From Afipia sp. 64-13 (GTDB lineage: Bacteria > Pseudomonadota > Alphaproteobacteria > Rhizobiales > Xanthobacteraceae), in contig MKUJ01000018.1 of assembly GCA_001897755.1 (NCBI GenBank), positions 65,048 through 116,691 on the forward strand: a stretch of 51,644 nt of DNA, written 5' to 3'. Shown here piece by piece: positions 23,151 through 32,935 of the stretch. A program made the position numbers and the translations under genes. The stretch's first letter is position 1; each line of letters opens with the position of its first letter. The notes beneath the pieces were generated by a model. The model saw nothing but the letters and a program-made list of their open reading frames with translations, did not search any database and had not been told where the DNA came from.

Positions 23151-25529
23151 ATGCCTACCTTCTCTCAAAGCCTCGAACAGTCACTGCATCGCGCGCTCGC
23201 CGTTGCCAATGAGCGGCACCATCAATACGCGACGCTCGAACATCTGCTGCTGTCGTTGATCGATGATTCCGACGCCGCCGCCGTCATGCGGGCCTGCAGC
23301 GTCGATCTCGACAAGCTGCGCTCCAGTCTCGTCAACTATCTCGAAACCGAGTTCGAGAATCTGGTGTCGGACGGCAGCGACGATGCCAAGCCGACCGCCG
23401 GGTTCCAGCGCGTGGTCCAGCGCGCGGTGATCCATGTGCAGTCGTCGGGCCGCGAGGAGGTGACCGGCGCCAACGTGCTGATCGCGATCTTCGCCGAGCG
23501 CGAGAGTCATGCCGCCTATTTCCTGCAGGAGCAGGACATGACGCGCTACGACGCGGTCAATTACATCAGCCATGGCATTGCCAAGCGTCCGGGCGTGTCC
23601 GAGGCGCGGCCGGTGCGCGGCGTTGACGACGAGGCCGACACCAAGGGCGGCGACGACGCCAAGAAGAAGGGCGAGGCGCTCGATACCTATTGCGTCAACC
23701 TGAACAAGAAGGCGCGCGAGGGCAAGATCGACCCGGTGATCGGCCGCAATTCCGAGATCAGCCGCGCGATCCAGGTGCTGTGCCGCCGCCAGAAGAACAA
23801 TCCGCTGTTCGTCGGCGAGGCCGGCGTCGGCAAGACCGCGATCGCCGAAGGTCTCGCCAAGCGCATCGTCGACGGCGAGGTGCCGGAGGTGCTGTCAGCC
23901 GCCACCGTGTTCTCGCTGGACATGGGAACGCTGCTTGCCGGCACCCGCTATCGCGGCGATTTCGAGGAGCGCCTGAAGCAGGTGATCAAGGAACTGGAGG
24001 CGCATCCCAACGCCATCCTGTTCATCGACGAAATCCATACCGTGATCGGCGCCGGGGCGACCTCGGGCGGCGCGATGGATGCATCCAACCTGCTCAAGCC
24101 GGCGCTCGCCTCGGGTGGCATCCGCTGCATGGGTTCGACCACGTACAAGGAATATCGCCAGCATTTCGAGAAGGATCGCGCGCTGGTGCGCCGTTTCCAG
24201 AAGATCGACGTCAACGAGCCGTCGCTGGAAGACGCCATCGGCATCCTCAAGGGGCTGAAGCCTTATTTCGAGGACTACCACAAGCTGAAATACACCAACG
24301 AGGCGATCGAGGCCGCGGTCAACCTGTCGGTGCGCTACATCCACGACCGCAAGCTGCCGGACAAGGCGATCGACGTGATCGACGAATCCGGCGCGGCGCA
24401 GATGCTGGTGCCGGAGAACCGGCGCAAGAAGACGATCGGCATCAAGGAGATCGAGACCACCATTGCGACGATGGCGCGGATTCCTCCGAAGAGCGTGTCG
24501 AAGGACGACGCCGAGGTGCTCCGGCATCTCGAGCAGACGCTCAAGCGCACGGTGTTCGGCCAGGACAAGGCGATCGAGGCGCTGTCGGCGTCGATCAAGC
24601 TTGCGCGCGCGGGCCTGCGCGAACCGGAGAAGCCGATCGGCTGCTATCTGTTCTCGGGCCCGACCGGCGTCGGCAAGACCGAAGTGGCCAAGCAACTCGC
24701 GGCCTCGCTCGGCGTCGAGCTTTTGCGGTTCGACATGTCCGAATACATGGAGCGACACACGGTGTCGCGCCTGATTGGCGCGCCTCCGGGCTATGTCGGC
24801 TTCGATCAGGGTGGTCTTTTGACCGATGGCGTCGATCAGCATCCGCATTGTGTGGTACTGCTCGACGAGATCGAGAAGGCACATCCCGACCTCTACAACG
24901 TGCTGCTGCAGATCATGGATCACGGCAAGCTGACCGACCACAACGGCAAGCAGGTCAACTTCCGCAACATCATCCTGATCATGACGACCAATGCCGGCGC
25001 TGCCGACATGGCGAAGGCGGCGTTCGGCTTCACCCGCAGCCGGCGGGAAGGCGAGGACCACGAGGCGATCAACCGGCAGTTCGCGCCGGAATTCCGCAAC
25101 CGTCTCGATGCCATCGTCTCCTTCGCGCATCTGTCGACCGACGTGATCGGCATGGTGGTGGAGAAGTTCGTGATGCAGCTCGAGGCGCAGCTCGCCGACC
25201 GCGACGTCACTATCGAATTGTCCGAGCCCGCCAAGGCCTGGCTGATCCGCGAAGGCTATGACGAGCAGATGGGGGCGCGGCCGATGGCGCGCGTGATCCA
25301 GGAGCACATCAAGAAGCCGCTGGCGGACGAGGTGCTGTTCGGCAAGCTCAAGGGCGGCGGCCATGTCCGTGTCGTGCTGGTCAAGGACGAGGCGGCCGGC
25401 GAGGGCAAGGAGAAGATCGGCTTCGAATTCGTCGAAGGCCCGGTCACGCCGAAGCCGGAAAAGCTGCCCGGCGCGCGCAAGCGCAAGCCCAAGGCCGCGA
25501 AGGCGACCAAGGAGCCGCTTAAGGCTTGA
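23151..25529 (+). CDS. clpA: ATP-dependent Clp protease ATP-binding subunit ClpA
   Basis: A 792-residue AAA+ unfoldase that feeds ClpP. The N domain (residues 1-150) carries the ClpS-binding repeats ([20 protein letters not shown]). Two ATPase modules follow. D1 has Walker [16 protein letters not shown] and Walker [11 protein letters not shown]2 has Walker [16 protein letters not shown] and Walker [10 protein letters not shown]. The C-terminal domain contains [20 protein letters not shown]. The middle coiled-coil of ClpB is absent, which separates it from ClpB. The last 30 residues are a Lys/Ala-rich tail. An intrinsic terminator follows. Confidence 0.97.
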   Translation: MPTFSQSLEQSLHRALAVANERHHQYATLEHLLLSLIDDSDAAAVMRACSVDLDKLRSSLVNYLETEFENLVSDGSDDAKPTAGFQRVVQRAVIHVQSSGREEVTGANVLIAIFAERESHAAYFLQEQDMTRYDAVNYISHGIAKRPGVSEARPVRGVDDEADTKGGDDAKKKGEALDTYCVNLNKKAREGKIDPVIGRNSEISRAIQVLCRRQKNNPLFVGEAGVGKTAIAEGLAKRIVDGEVPEVLSAATVFSLDMGTLLAGTRYRGDFEERLKQVIKELEAHPNAILFIDEIHTVIGAGATSGGAMDASNLLKPALASGGIRCMGSTTYKEYRQHFEKDRALVRRFQKIDVNEPSLEDAIGILKGLKPYFEDYHKLKYTNEAIEAAVNLSVRYIHDRKLPDKAIDVIDESGAAQMLVPENRRKKTIGIKEIETTIATMARIPPKSVSKDDAEVLRHLEQTLKRTVFGQDKAIEALSASIKLARAGLREPEKPIGCYLFSGPTGVGKTEVAKQLAASLGVELLRFDMSEYMERHTVSRLIGAPPGYVGFDQGGLLTDGVDQHPHCVVLLDEIEKAHPDLYNVLLQIMDHGKLTDHNGKQVNFRNIILIMTTNAGAADMAKAAFGFTRSRREGEDHEAINRQFAPEFRNRLDAIVSFAHLSTDVIGMVVEKFVMQLEAQLADRDVTIELSEPAKAWLIREGYDEQMGARPMARVIQEHIKKPLADEVLFGKLKGGGHVRVVLVKDEAAGEGKEKIGFEFVEGPVTPKPEKLPGARKRKPKAAKATKEPLKA

Positions 25530-25547
25530 TCCTTCGAACATGATGAG

Positions 25548-25578
25548 AAGCCCGGCGCGATGCCGGGCTTTTCTTTTT
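25548..25578. terminator. Intrinsic terminator after clpA
   Basis: AAGCCCGGC pairs with GCCGGGCTT around GCGAT and runs into TTCTTTTT. It lies 19 bases past the clpA stop, between convergent genes. Confidence 0.88.
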
Positions 25579-25603
25579 ACCGACTGGATGTCCGGCGGAA
25601 TGT

Positions 25604-25927
25604 TCAGAAGCGGCGGATCGTTTGTGCCAGCGCGTCGAATTTATCGACCAGGATGTCGGACGCCTCGCGCGAGACGACGAGGGCCGCCAGGATCACGATA
25701 ATTGCAGTGATGACGTATCGGGAGAACGCGAGCACCAGGAACGCCCGTATCGCTCCACGCAGAACATGACGGGACCGGGAGGGCCGCGGAACAGGCGGTG
25801 AGGCGATGCCGTTGTCCGTGGCGGATTGGCCTGTGTCGTCGGTGATGGTCTCGGCGAGAAGGAGGCCGTCTTCCGGAGGCGATGCATCCCCTGCATCCTC
25901 GACGATGTCGGGCGGGTGCTGTTCCAT
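25604..25927 (-). CDS. Single-pass membrane protein, unknown function
   Basis: A 107-residue protein with an acidic, polar N-terminal half (MEQHPPDIVEDAGDASPPED) followed by Arg-rich RPSRSRHVLRGAIRAF and one strong membrane segment, SRYVITAIIVILAALVVSRE. The last 20 residues are polar (VDKFDALAQTIRRF). The positive residues before the segment suggest the N-terminus stays in the cytoplasm. It is divergent from the lytic transglycosylase gene by 67 bases. No family recognised. Confidence 0.65.
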   Translation of the reverse strand: MEQHPPDIVEDAGDASPPEDGLLLAETITDDTGQSATDNGIASPPVPRPSRSRHVLRGAIRAFLVLAFSRYVITAIIVILAALVVSREASDILVDKFDALAQTIRRF

Positions 25928-25994
25928 GCGTCAGCTTTAGGCCTGCGGGCAATGCGATGCCATGCGATATCGGCAAAAGGCGTGGTTAAGGTAA

Positions 25995-26957
25995 ATGCGG
26001 AACACCGCTCGATATCGGATGATTGGCTGGTTGTGCGCCGCCGCGCTTGTCTGCGGGACGCAGGCGGGACTTGCGCAGCCGGATGCGATCCAGCCCGATG
26101 CCAACTCTCCGCAACAAACCGTCGCGCCCGCTCCGAAGGCGGGTGATGTCGGTGAGGCCGGCGAGGCGATGTGCCTGATGATCGAATCCGCGGCGGCCGC
26201 GCATCGCCTGCCGTTGGAATTCTTTGCCCGCGTGATCTGGCAGGAAAGCCGGTTTCAGCCCGATGCGGTGGGGCCGGTGACGCGAAGCGGCCAGCGCGCG
26301 CAGGGCGTTGCGCAGTTCATGCCGGGCACCGCCAGCGAGCGGCGACTGCTCGATCCGTTCGATCCGGTGCAGGCGCTGCCGAAATCCGCCGAATTCCTGA
26401 GCGAGTTGCGCGACCGCTTCGGCAATCTCGGGCTTGCGGCGGCGGCCTACAATGCGGGGCCGCGGCGGGTGCAGGAATGGCTCGACGGCACTGCCGCGCT
26501 GCCGGCCGAGACCCGTCACTACGTCTATGCGATCACCGGCACCTCGGCGGATGAATGGGGGCAGGCCGGACGTGCGGGCGTCAAGGATCGCGCGCCTCCG
26601 GCCGGCTGCCGCGAATTGATGGCGCTGCTGCGCCGTGCGCCGAACCCGTTCGTCACTGAGCTTGAGCAGCGCGTGAAGCTCGGCGCCGCCGCGCCATGGG
26701 GCGTGCAGCTTGCCGCCGGTTTCTCGCGCGACAAGGCGCTGGCGATGTATGCGCGGGCGATAAAGCGTCTCGGTCCGGTGATCGGCGACCGTGACCCGAA
26801 CCTGTTGGGTTCGGTGCTGCGCAGCCGCGGCACCCGGATGTTCTATCAGGTGCGGATCGGGACCGACACCCGCGCGGCGGCCAACGATCTGTGCGGCAGA
26901 ATCCGGCGCGTGGGCGCGGCCTGTCTTGTCCTGCGAAATCCGAATACGGGGGGCTGA
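25995..26957 (+). CDS. Lytic murein transglycosylase (SLT domain)
   Basis: A 320-residue secreted enzyme that cleaves peptidoglycan glycan strands with formation of 1,6-anhydro ends. It has a signal peptide (MIGWLCAAALVCGTQAGLAQ) and a Goose-lysozyme-like SLT domain: catalytic Glu E84 in VIWQESRF, then AQGVAQFMPGTA and AAAAYNAGP. The C-terminal 70 residues (RGTRMFYQVRIGTDTRAAAN, LCGRIRRVGAACLVLR) resemble a SPOR-like domain, matching the usual end of this subfamily. AAGGT precedes the ATG. Confidence 0.93.
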   Translation: MRNTARYRMIGWLCAAALVCGTQAGLAQPDAIQPDANSPQQTVAPAPKAGDVGEAGEAMCLMIESAAAAHRLPLEFFARVIWQESRFQPDAVGPVTRSGQRAQGVAQFMPGTASERRLLDPFDPVQALPKSAEFLSELRDRFGNLGLAAAAYNAGPRRVQEWLDGTAALPAETRHYVYAITGTSADEWGQAGRAGVKDRAPPAGCRELMALLRRAPNPFVTELEQRVKLGAAAPWGVQLAAGFSRDKALAMYARAIKRLGPVIGDRDPNLLGSVLRSRGTRMFYQVRIGTDTRAAANDLCGRIRRVGAACLVLRNPNTGG

Positions 26958-27035
26958 TCCGGCGGCCTTGACGGCTGGCCGATTCCACGGACGTGATAGC
27001 GCCCCGATCCTGCTCGTGAAAGGCCGGTCTCTTCC

Positions 27036-27776
27036 GTGGCGCTTCCCTCGATTCAATCGCCGGACTGGCAGCATGCGCCGCGTGCGTTCCTGTTGGGTTT
27101 CTCCAGCGCTCTGACATCGGTGCTCGGGGTGGTTTTGTTCGTCACGTTTCTCGGCGTCGGGGCCTTCTCGCATGATGCGGGCTTCAGCCTCGGATGGGCG
27201 CTGGCGGGCAGCCTGTTTGTCTGGGCCGCGCCGGCGCAGATCATCCTGATCTCGACGATGCATGCCGGGGCCAGCGTGCTGGAATCCGCGCTGGCGGTGA
27301 CATTGAGCGCGATCCGTCTGCTGCCGATGGTGGTCGCGGTGCTGCCGATGCTCAGAACGGCGCAGACGCGGCTGCGCGATCTCGCGCTGCCGGCGCATTT
27401 CACCGCTATCACCTTCTGGGTCGAGGCGTTTCGTCTGCTGCCGCTGGTGCCGCGGCAGGCGCGGATCGCGTTCTCCAACGGTCTTGGCGTCGGATTTGTT
27501 TCGGTCTGTCTGGTCTCCACGACCATCGGATACGGACTGGCGGCAAAACTGCCGCCGATCCTCGCGGCCGGCGTGCTCGCGCTGACGCCGCTGGTGTTCC
27601 TGCTCTCGTCGGCGCGCAATGCGCACCGTTTCGTCGACAAGGCCGGGCTCGTTCTCGGCCTGATCTTCTATCCGCTGATCTCGATCTATCTGCACACCGG
27701 CGTCGATATCCTGCTCAGCGGTGTCTCCGCCGGCACCATCGCCTATGGCGCGCATCGTCTGCGGAGGCGGCGATGA
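27036..27776 (+). CDS. azlC: AzlC family branched-chain amino acid exporter subunit
   Basis: A 246-residue inner-membrane protein with five to six hydrophobic segments. The AzlC family pattern is present: GFSLGWALAGSLFVWAAPAQ, then the Arg-containing LSAIRLLPMVVAVLPML, and HFTAITFWVEAFR. AzlC with AzlD forms an exporter for branched-chain amino acids and their analogues. It starts at GTG 27036 with AAAGG about 13 bases before. Its stop codon overlaps the start of the azlD gene (ATGA), so the two are translationally coupled. Confidence 0.9.
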   Translation: MALPSIQSPDWQHAPRAFLLGFSSALTSVLGVVLFVTFLGVGAFSHDAGFSLGWALAGSLFVWAAPAQIILISTMHAGASVLESALAVTLSAIRLLPMVVAVLPMLRTAQTRLRDLALPAHFTAITFWVEAFRLLPLVPRQARIAFSNGLGVGFVSVCLVSTTIGYGLAAKLPPILAAGVLALTPLVFLLSSARNAHRFVDKAGLVLGLIFYPLISIYLHTGVDILLSGVSAGTIAYGAHRLRRRR

Positions 27777-28123
27777 GTATCGGTGATTTTATCGGCGACT
27801 GGCACGCGCTGTTCGTGCTGCTGGTGGCGGGCTTCCTGCCGAACGAGGTCTGGCGCGTGCTCGGCCTGTGGATCGGCGGCGGTCTCGACGAGGATTCCGA
27901 GATTCTGGTCTGGGTCCGCGCCACCGCCACGGCGGTGATCGCCGGCGTCATCATGCAGATCCTGATCATTCCGCCGGGCGCGCTCGCGAATGTGCCGGTG
28001 ACGATCCGCTTCGGCGCCATGGCGGTGGGCTTTGTCGCCTATCTTGTGGCACGGCGCTCCGTCGCGGTCGGCGTGGTGTGCGGCGAGATTTTCGTGCTGG
28101 CCGGTATGTATCTTGTGAAATAG
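27773..28123 (+). CDS. azlD: AzlD family small subunit
   Basis: A 116-residue inner-membrane protein with four hydrophobic segments: LFVLLVAGFLPNEVWRVLGL, TATAVIAGVIMQILIIPPGA, IRFGAMAVGFVAYLVA and VGVVCGEIFVLAGMYL. It overlaps the end of azlC by four bases, the normal partner arrangement. Together they probably export branched-chain amino acids. The FLPNE motif in the first segment is typical of AzlD. Confidence 0.87.
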   Translation: MSIGDFIGDWHALFVLLVAGFLPNEVWRVLGLWIGGGLDEDSEILVWVRATATAVIAGVIMQILIIPPGALANVPVTIRFGAMAVGFVAYLVARRSVAVGVVCGEIFVLAGMYLVK

Positions 28124-28135
28124 CGAAACGGAGCG

Positions 28136-29221
28136 TCAGGATTGCTTGGGCGCGCGCGGCTGGCCGGTGACGACTTCGTCGATCCGGTCGGTGAGGTCGG
28201 CCAGGTCGCGGTGCAAGTTCTCCAGCGTGAAGGCGAGGCCGAACACGCGGCCCGCCGCGTTGAAGTCGAGCGGGCGCGTGACATTGTCATGACGCATCCT
28301 GCCGAACGTCTCGGTGAAGTCGTGGTAGGGCGCATCCATGTCCTGCCGCGCAACCGTGGTGATGGTGCGCAGCGCCTCGGCGCAGCGCCCGACCAGATCG
28401 GCCTCGGCGCGCAGCAATCGTGCCGTTGCCGGCGCCAGCGTCGCCGCGATCGGAGCAGGCAGCGGCTCGTACAGCGTGCGGCCGATCAGGACCAGATCGT
28501 TGCGGACGCGCCAGAGCGTGCGCGGGATCGAGGGCGGAATGCTGTGATCAGCAAGACGCGAGGCGCGCTCGCGGTCGGCGTCGTTCATTGCCTGCTCGAC
28601 GGAGGTCAGGGCCTGCCGCAGCGCCGGGTGGTCGGGGGAGGGTTGCAGTGGCTCGCCACGCTCGATCGCTTCGGCCTCCGAGAGCAGCAGTTTGCGCAGC
28701 CGCTCCAGCACCGCGATGGCGCGGGCGACCACGACGCCATGCGAGCGCGCCGGCAGGATCAGCACGGTGGCGAGCACGCCGATTAGACCGCCGAGCGCGA
28801 TTTCGATCACCCGGTCGACCACGAATTGCTCGACAGGCGTGCCGGCCGGCTCGCTCAGCAGCATGATCGCCACCGTCACCGGCGCGATCCGCAATTGCGG
28901 ATAGACCGCCGCGCCGAGCGCCGCGATGCCGGTGGCGACGGCGAGGGTGATGCCGACGCCCAGCGCCGTACCGGAATGCAGCGCTGCGCCGAGGCCGCCG
29001 ATCACCGCGCCGGCCAGCGTGCCGATCATCCGGTCCCTGGCTGCGCCGAGCGTGCCGCCGATCGAGCCCTGCATCACGATCAGCACGGTGAACACCGCCC
29101 AATAGCCCTGTTGCAGGCCGAGCAGCTTGTAGGCGGCATAAGCCACCGCGGCGGCGATGGTGACGCGGAAGGTCTGCCGTAGCTCGGGCGTGCGGCGGAT
29201 CCAGAAATCGCGGCTCAACAT
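28136..29221 (-). CDS. FUSC family (aromatic-acid-exporter-like) membrane protein
   Basis: A 361-residue protein. The first half (residues 20-165) has five to six membrane segments with the FUSC signature LQQGYWAVFTVLIVMQGSIG, followed by GTLGAARDRMIGTLAGAVIG. The second half is soluble and helical (LERLRKLLLSEAEAIERGEP, RADHSIP-like stretch, RNDLVLIGRTLYEPLP). FUSC proteins are linked to export of aromatic acids and to envelope stress. The ATG at 29221 is just ahead of the first motif; the long open frame above it overlaps the FemAB-like gene and is not coding. Confidence 0.88.
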   Translation of the reverse strand: MLSRDFWIRRTPELRQTFRVTIAAAVAYAAYKLLGLQQGYWAVFTVLIVMQGSIGGTLGAARDRMIGTLAGAVIGGLGAALHSGTALGVGITLAVATGIAALGAAVYPQLRIAPVTVAIMLLSEPAGTPVEQFVVDRVIEIALGGLIGVLATVLILPARSHGVVVARAIAVLERLRKLLLSEAEAIERGEPLQPSPDHPALRQALTSVEQAMNDADRERASRLADHSIPPSIPRTLWRVRNDLVLIGRTLYEPLPAPIAATLAPATARLLRAEADLVGRCAEALRTITTVARQDMDAPYHDFTETFGRMRHDNVTRPLDFNAAGRVFGLAFTLENLHRDLADLTDRIDEVVTGQPRAPKQS

Positions 29222-29265
29222 CGCGCCAGGGCTCCTTCGGTCCTGCGGTCGGACCTGCAGGATAA

Positions 29266-30513
29266 TCAGGAAGGCGTTTCTATTTTGCGAAACGGTCCGG
29301 CGTCGGTCAGTTCGCGCGCCGCCTCGGTGACATAGGCCCGTTCGCGCGCCAGATAATCCCGTACCGCGCGGCGCAGCGAGGGATTGGCGATATAATGCGC
29401 CGAATAGGTGGTCTGCGGCAGATAGCCCCGCGCGATCTTGTGCTCGCCCTGCGCGCCGGCCTCGACGCGCTTCAAGCCATGGGCGATAGCGAACTCGATC
29501 GCCTGATAGTAGCAGACCTCGAAATGCAAAAACGGGTGGTGCTCGATGGCGCCCCAGTGGCGGCCGAACAGCGTATCGGAGCCGAGGAAGTTGATCGCAC
29601 CGGCGATCCAGCTCCCGTCGCGCCTTGCCATGATCAGCACGATGTCGTCCGGCATGCTCCGCGCGATCTGCGCGTAGAACGCCCGGTTCAGATAGGGCCG
29701 GCCCCATTTGCGTGAGCCGGTCTCCATGTAGAATTCGAAAAATGCATCCCATGCGTCTTCGGTGATGGCGCTGCCGGTCAGCGCATGGATGGTGATGCCG
29801 TCCGCCAGCGCATCGCGCCGCTCGCGGCGGATCGCCTTGCGGTGGCGCGAGGCGAGGGTGCCGAGGAAATCCTCGAACGAGGCATAGCCTTCGTTGTGCC
29901 AGTGAAACTGCTGGTCGGTGCGTTGCAGGAAACCGCGCGCGGCGAGATCGCGCCATTCCTGCTCCAGCGCGAAGGTGACATGCAGCGAGGATGCGCCGAT
30001 CTGGTCGCACAGTGCGATCAGGCCGCCGGCGAGCGCATCGCGGACGCGCTGCTCATCGAACCCCGGACGTACCAGCAGGCGCGGCCCGGTCGCGGGCGTG
30101 AACGGCACCGCGGCTTGCAGCTTGGGATAATAGCGCCCGCCGGCGCGCTCGAACGCTTCCGCCCAGCTATGGTCGAATACGTATTCGCCCTGCGAGTGGC
30201 TTTTCAGATAGCACGGCACGAGGCCGACCACCTCGCCGTCGCGCCGCGCCACCAGATGGCGCGGGCCCCAGCCGGTGCGCGCCGAGGCCGAGCCGGATTG
30301 CTCTAAAGCTGCAAAAAACGCATGCGAGATGAACGGATTGTAGGCGGGTGCGGAATCGCTACGCGAATCTTCTGCGGCAGCGGGCGAAGACGCCTCGCCA
30401 TGGTGTTCGGCGCGCGCGGATTTCGCGCCGGGATTGGCGCAGGCGTCCCAGTCCACCGCCGCGATCGCGTCAGCGGAGGGAACGGCTTCCAGCGTGATCG
30501 TGGACATATCCAT
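29266..30513 (-). CDS. FemAB-like N-acyltransferase (DUF482/peptidogalycan biosynthesis family)
   Basis: A 415-residue GNAT-fold protein. Family landmarks: NPFISHAFFAALEQSGSASA, GLVPCYLKSHSQGEYVFDHS, ASRHRKAIRRERRDA, YMETGSRKWGRPYLNRAFYA, and EAGAQGEHKIARGY. This family (PF04339) is related to FemX/FemAB aminoacyl transferases, but bacterial members of this type have no assigned substrate. The start could be ATG 30513 or 30507; upstream sequence is not conserved. It lies 99 bases after the GDPD gene and 44 before FUSC, all on the minus strand. Confidence 0.9.
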   Translation of the reverse strand: MDMSTITLEAVPSADAIAAVDWDACANPGAKSARAEHHGEASSPAAAEDSRSDSAPAYNPFISHAFFAALEQSGSASARTGWGPRHLVARRDGEVVGLVPCYLKSHSQGEYVFDHSWAEAFERAGGRYYPKLQAAVPFTPATGPRLLVRPGFDEQRVRDALAGGLIALCDQIGASSLHVTFALEQEWRDLAARGFLQRTDQQFHWHNEGYASFEDFLGTLASRHRKAIRRERRDALADGITIHALTGSAITEDAWDAFFEFYMETGSRKWGRPYLNRAFYAQIARSMPDDIVLIMARRDGSWIAGAINFLGSDTLFGRHWGAIEHHPFLHFEVCYYQAIEFAIAHGLKRVEAGAQGEHKIARGYLPQTTYSAHYIANPSLRRAVRDYLARERAYVTEAARELTDAGPFRKIETPS

Positions 30514-30612
30514 GAGGCAGAGGCTGATCCTGCGGAACGGGTGGCGCGTCAGCAATGGCGGCGGAAAGACGAGTCCGCACAATCCGATAGATTGTGGTTT
30601 TGAGCCGTGACT

Positions 30613-31386
30613 TCAAGCCGGTTCCGCCGGTTGTTCCGGCACGAACCCCTCGAAGATCATCTGGTCGGCGTGGCGCGCGGCGCGGCGGCGCTGCTCGGGC
30701 GTGCGCACGGTCCAGGTCAGCAGCGCGCAGCCGAACAGATTGCGCGCGATCCACGGCGCAGGCGAGGGCAGTTCGTTGACCCAATAGGCGATGAAATGGG
30801 GCCGGGTGGAGAGGCCGTGGCGCAGATGGCGCATGCCGTTCACCTTCTCCGGCGGCAGCGCCCGCCATTCCTCTTCGTTGTAATCGCGCTCGGCGACCAC
30901 GCCGCGCGGCCGGTCCGGGATCAGGTCGCGGATAGCGCGGACCTGATCGGGATCGAACGACATCGGCGCGACCGGTCCGCGATAGCCCGACAGCACCTGC
31001 GTCATCCGCGTCACCAGACGGCGGTCGCCGTCGAACCGGCTTTTCACCTCGACGACCAGCGGCACGCGGCCGGCGGTGAGATCGCACAATTCGCCGAGCG
31101 TCATCATACGGTCGCCGGTGTCCTTGAACGGGACCTGTCGGAGTCCGGCCGCCGTCAGCGTGCGCAGATCGGCATCGCCCTCGGCAAGCCGGCCGAGCGT
31201 GTCGTCATGATGCACCATCGCTTCGCCATCGGCGGAGAGCTGGATATCGAGCTCGATGGCGAAGTTGCCGGCGATGGCGGCCTTGAAGGCCGAGGGCATG
31301 TTCTCGACAATGCCGCGCGCCCGGTTGTGCAGCCCGCGATGCGCGACGGGCCGCGCGGTCAACCAGTCGGGCGCGCGCCAGGGCAT
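30613..31386 (-). CDS. Glycerophosphodiester phosphodiesterase
   Basis: A 257-residue cytoplasmic GDPD-domain enzyme that splits glycerophosphodiesters into glycerol 3-phosphate and an alcohol. The TIM-barrel metal and catalytic motifs are there: AHRGLHNRARGIVENMPSAF with the first catalytic His, then IELDIQLSADGEAMVHHDDT with the Glu-Asp metal pair and second catalytic His, and VEVKSRF. The C-terminus ends with LTWTVRTPEQRR, the usual W-T-V strand. No signal peptide. Its start lies three bases after the RidA gene's stop, so the two are co-transcribed. Confidence 0.93.
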   Translation of the reverse strand: MPWRAPDWLTARPVAHRGLHNRARGIVENMPSAFKAAIAGNFAIELDIQLSADGEAMVHHDDTLGRLAEGDADLRTLTAAGLRQVPFKDTGDRMMTLGELCDLTAGRVPLVVEVKSRFDGDRRLVTRMTQVLSGYRGPVAPMSFDPDQVRAIRDLIPDRPRGVVAERDYNEEEWRALPPEKVNGMRHLRHGLSTRPHFIAYWVNELPSPAPWIARNLFGCALLTWTVRTPEQRRRAARHADQMIFEGFVPEQPAEPA

Positions 31387-31389
31387 CGA

Positions 31390-31857
31390 TCAGGCGATCT
31401 CGAACATGCCTTCGACCTCGACCGCGGCGTCGGCGGGCAGGACGGCGACGCCGACCGTGCTGCGGGCGTGGCGGCCCTTGTCGCCGAATACCTCGACCAT
31501 CAGGTCCGATGCGCCGTTCATGATCTTCGGGACGTCAAGGTAATCGGGCGCGGCATTGATAAAGCCACCCAGACGCACCACGCGCGCCACCTTGTCGAGA
31601 TCGCCGAGCGCGGCCTTCACCTGTGCCAGCAGGTTGATCGCGCAGCCGCGGGCCGCCGCGATGCCCTGCTCGGGGGTGACGCCGCCGCCGAGCTTGCCCT
31701 TGGCGATCAGCTTGCCGTCCAGCCCGAAGCAGACCTGGCCGGACACGATCAGCATGTTGCCGGACCGCACGAACGGGACGTAGTTCGCAATCGGCGCCGC
31801 GGGCGTCGGCAGCGTGATGCCGAGGCTTGCGAGTTTCTGTTCAATCGTTCCGGCCAT
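31390..31857 (-). CDS. RidA family protein
   Basis: A 155-residue member of the RidA/YjgF/Rid family, which hydrolyses reactive enamines and imines or related intermediates. Landmarks: NYVPFVRSGNMLIVSGQVCF, AAARGCAINLLAQVKAALGD, VRLGGFINAAPDYLDVPKIM, and GRHARSTVGVAVLPADAAVE. The Arg in HARSTVG matches the substrate-binding Arg of active Rid proteins. Length is slightly greater than RidA itself, typical of the longer Rid subgroups. It is the first gene of the RidA-GDPD unit. Confidence 0.92.
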   Translation of the reverse strand: MAGTIEQKLASLGITLPTPAAPIANYVPFVRSGNMLIVSGQVCFGLDGKLIAKGKLGGGVTPEQGIAAARGCAINLLAQVKAALGDLDKVARVVRLGGFINAAPDYLDVPKIMNGASDLMVEVFGDKGRHARSTVGVAVLPADAAVEVEGMFEIA

Positions 31858-31891
31858 GTCGTGGTCTCCCTGGGCACTGTTTGTCGTCGTC

Positions 31892-31921
31892 CGGCGAGTT
31901 ACATTACCGCGTATCGCCGGC
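31892..31921. repeat. Inverted repeat between ridA-like and eipB genes
   Basis: CCGGCGA and TCGCCGG form a seven-base inverted repeat with a 16-base loop, in the divergent control region between the RidA-type gene and eipB. It may be an operator or simply a stem. Nothing else in this 190-base gap could be named. Confidence 0.3.
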
Positions 31922-32048
31922 GTGTGCCTTCATATGGCTGTTCCGCTGGCTTGGCTACCGCGAGAGTGACGCAATCTTTAAGCTTTTGCCCCAGTTGCGG
32001 CGCAATGTGCCGCTCACTATGCTTCGATTCCTGCCTGAAGGAGATAGT

Positions 32049-32909
32049 ATGACGCGGTCGTGGACGATGCCGGGGCTTTGCGGCCTGGCGCTTGTGTGTG
32101 GTGTGTTCGCCGGCAGCCCGGCGCGGGCGCAGGTGGCGAGTCCGATGCCGTTCGCGTCGCATCAGGCGGTCTACGACCTCAGCCTGCAACGGACGCGCGG
32201 CAATGCCTCGGTCAACGCCGCGCGCGGCAAGATCCTGTACAGTTTCTCCGGCAGCTCGTGCGAAGGCTACAGCACCGAATTCCACCAGATTTCGGAGATC
32301 GACAGCGGCGAGGACAAGGTCATCACCAGCGATCTGCGCTCGACAAGCTGGGAAGACGGCGAGGGCAAGAGCTATCGCTTCAAGATCGATACCAAGATGA
32401 ACGACAACCCGCCGACCCAGGTCGACGGCGTCGCCGAGCGCAATGCGAGCGGCATCGTGGTCAAGCTCAAGCTGCCGAAGGCGAAGACCTTCACGCTCGG
32501 CAAGGAGACCGTGTTTCCCACCGAGCAGATCAAGCGCATCATCGAGGCAGCGCGGGCCGGCAAAAGCATTCTCGAACTCGTGGTCTATGACGGCTCCGAC
32601 GATGGCGAGAAGGTCTACAACACGCTCGCGGTGATCGGTCAGCCGATTGCCGGCGACAAGGCGCCCAAGACGCCGGATGTCTCCACCGGCAACGAGAAGC
32701 TGAAATCGGTGACGCGCTGGCCGGTGACGGTGAGCTATTACGACCGTGCTGCCAAGGACAATGCCGGCGAGCAGACGCCGGCCTATGCGATGTCCTTCGA
32801 GCTTTACGAGGATGGCATCTCCCGCGCGCTGGTGCTGGATTACAACGATTTCGTCATCGCCGGCGCGATGGACAAGCTCGATATCAAGGACACCAAGCCC
32901 TGCAAGTAG
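32049..32909 (+). CDS. eipB: Cell-envelope integrity protein EipB (DUF1849)
   Basis: A 286-residue periplasmic protein with a signal peptide (PGLCGLALVCGVFAGSPARA before QVAS). Landmarks of the DUF1849/EipB family: SHQAVYDLSLQRTRGNASVN, GKILYSFSGSSCEGYSTEFH, SDLRSTSWEDGEGKSYRFKI, and the closing LDIKDTKPC with the paired Cys. In Brucella, EipB is a beta-spiral protein needed for envelope integrity and linked to lipoprotein and peptidoglycan functions. The disulfide pair (early Cys in SSCEG, last Cys in KPCK) is present. AAGGAGATAG precedes the ATG at 32049. Confidence 0.92.
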   Translation: MTRSWTMPGLCGLALVCGVFAGSPARAQVASPMPFASHQAVYDLSLQRTRGNASVNAARGKILYSFSGSSCEGYSTEFHQISEIDSGEDKVITSDLRSTSWEDGEGKSYRFKIDTKMNDNPPTQVDGVAERNASGIVVKLKLPKAKTFTLGKETVFPTEQIKRIIEAARAGKSILELVVYDGSDDGEKVYNTLAVIGQPIAGDKAPKTPDVSTGNEKLKSVTRWPVTVSYYDRAAKDNAGEQTPAYAMSFELYEDGISRALVLDYNDFVIAGAMDKLDIKDTKPCK

Positions 32910-32935
32910 ACCGGCTTTGCAAATAGAGCGGGCGG

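Noticed and set aside
23895-25541. A 548-codon open frame antisense to clpA
   Set aside because: Shadow of clpA; composition and lack of motifs show no coding signal.
30607-32052. A 481-codon plus-strand frame over the GDPD and RidA genes
   Set aside because: Antisense shadow; the minus-strand genes have full catalytic motifs.
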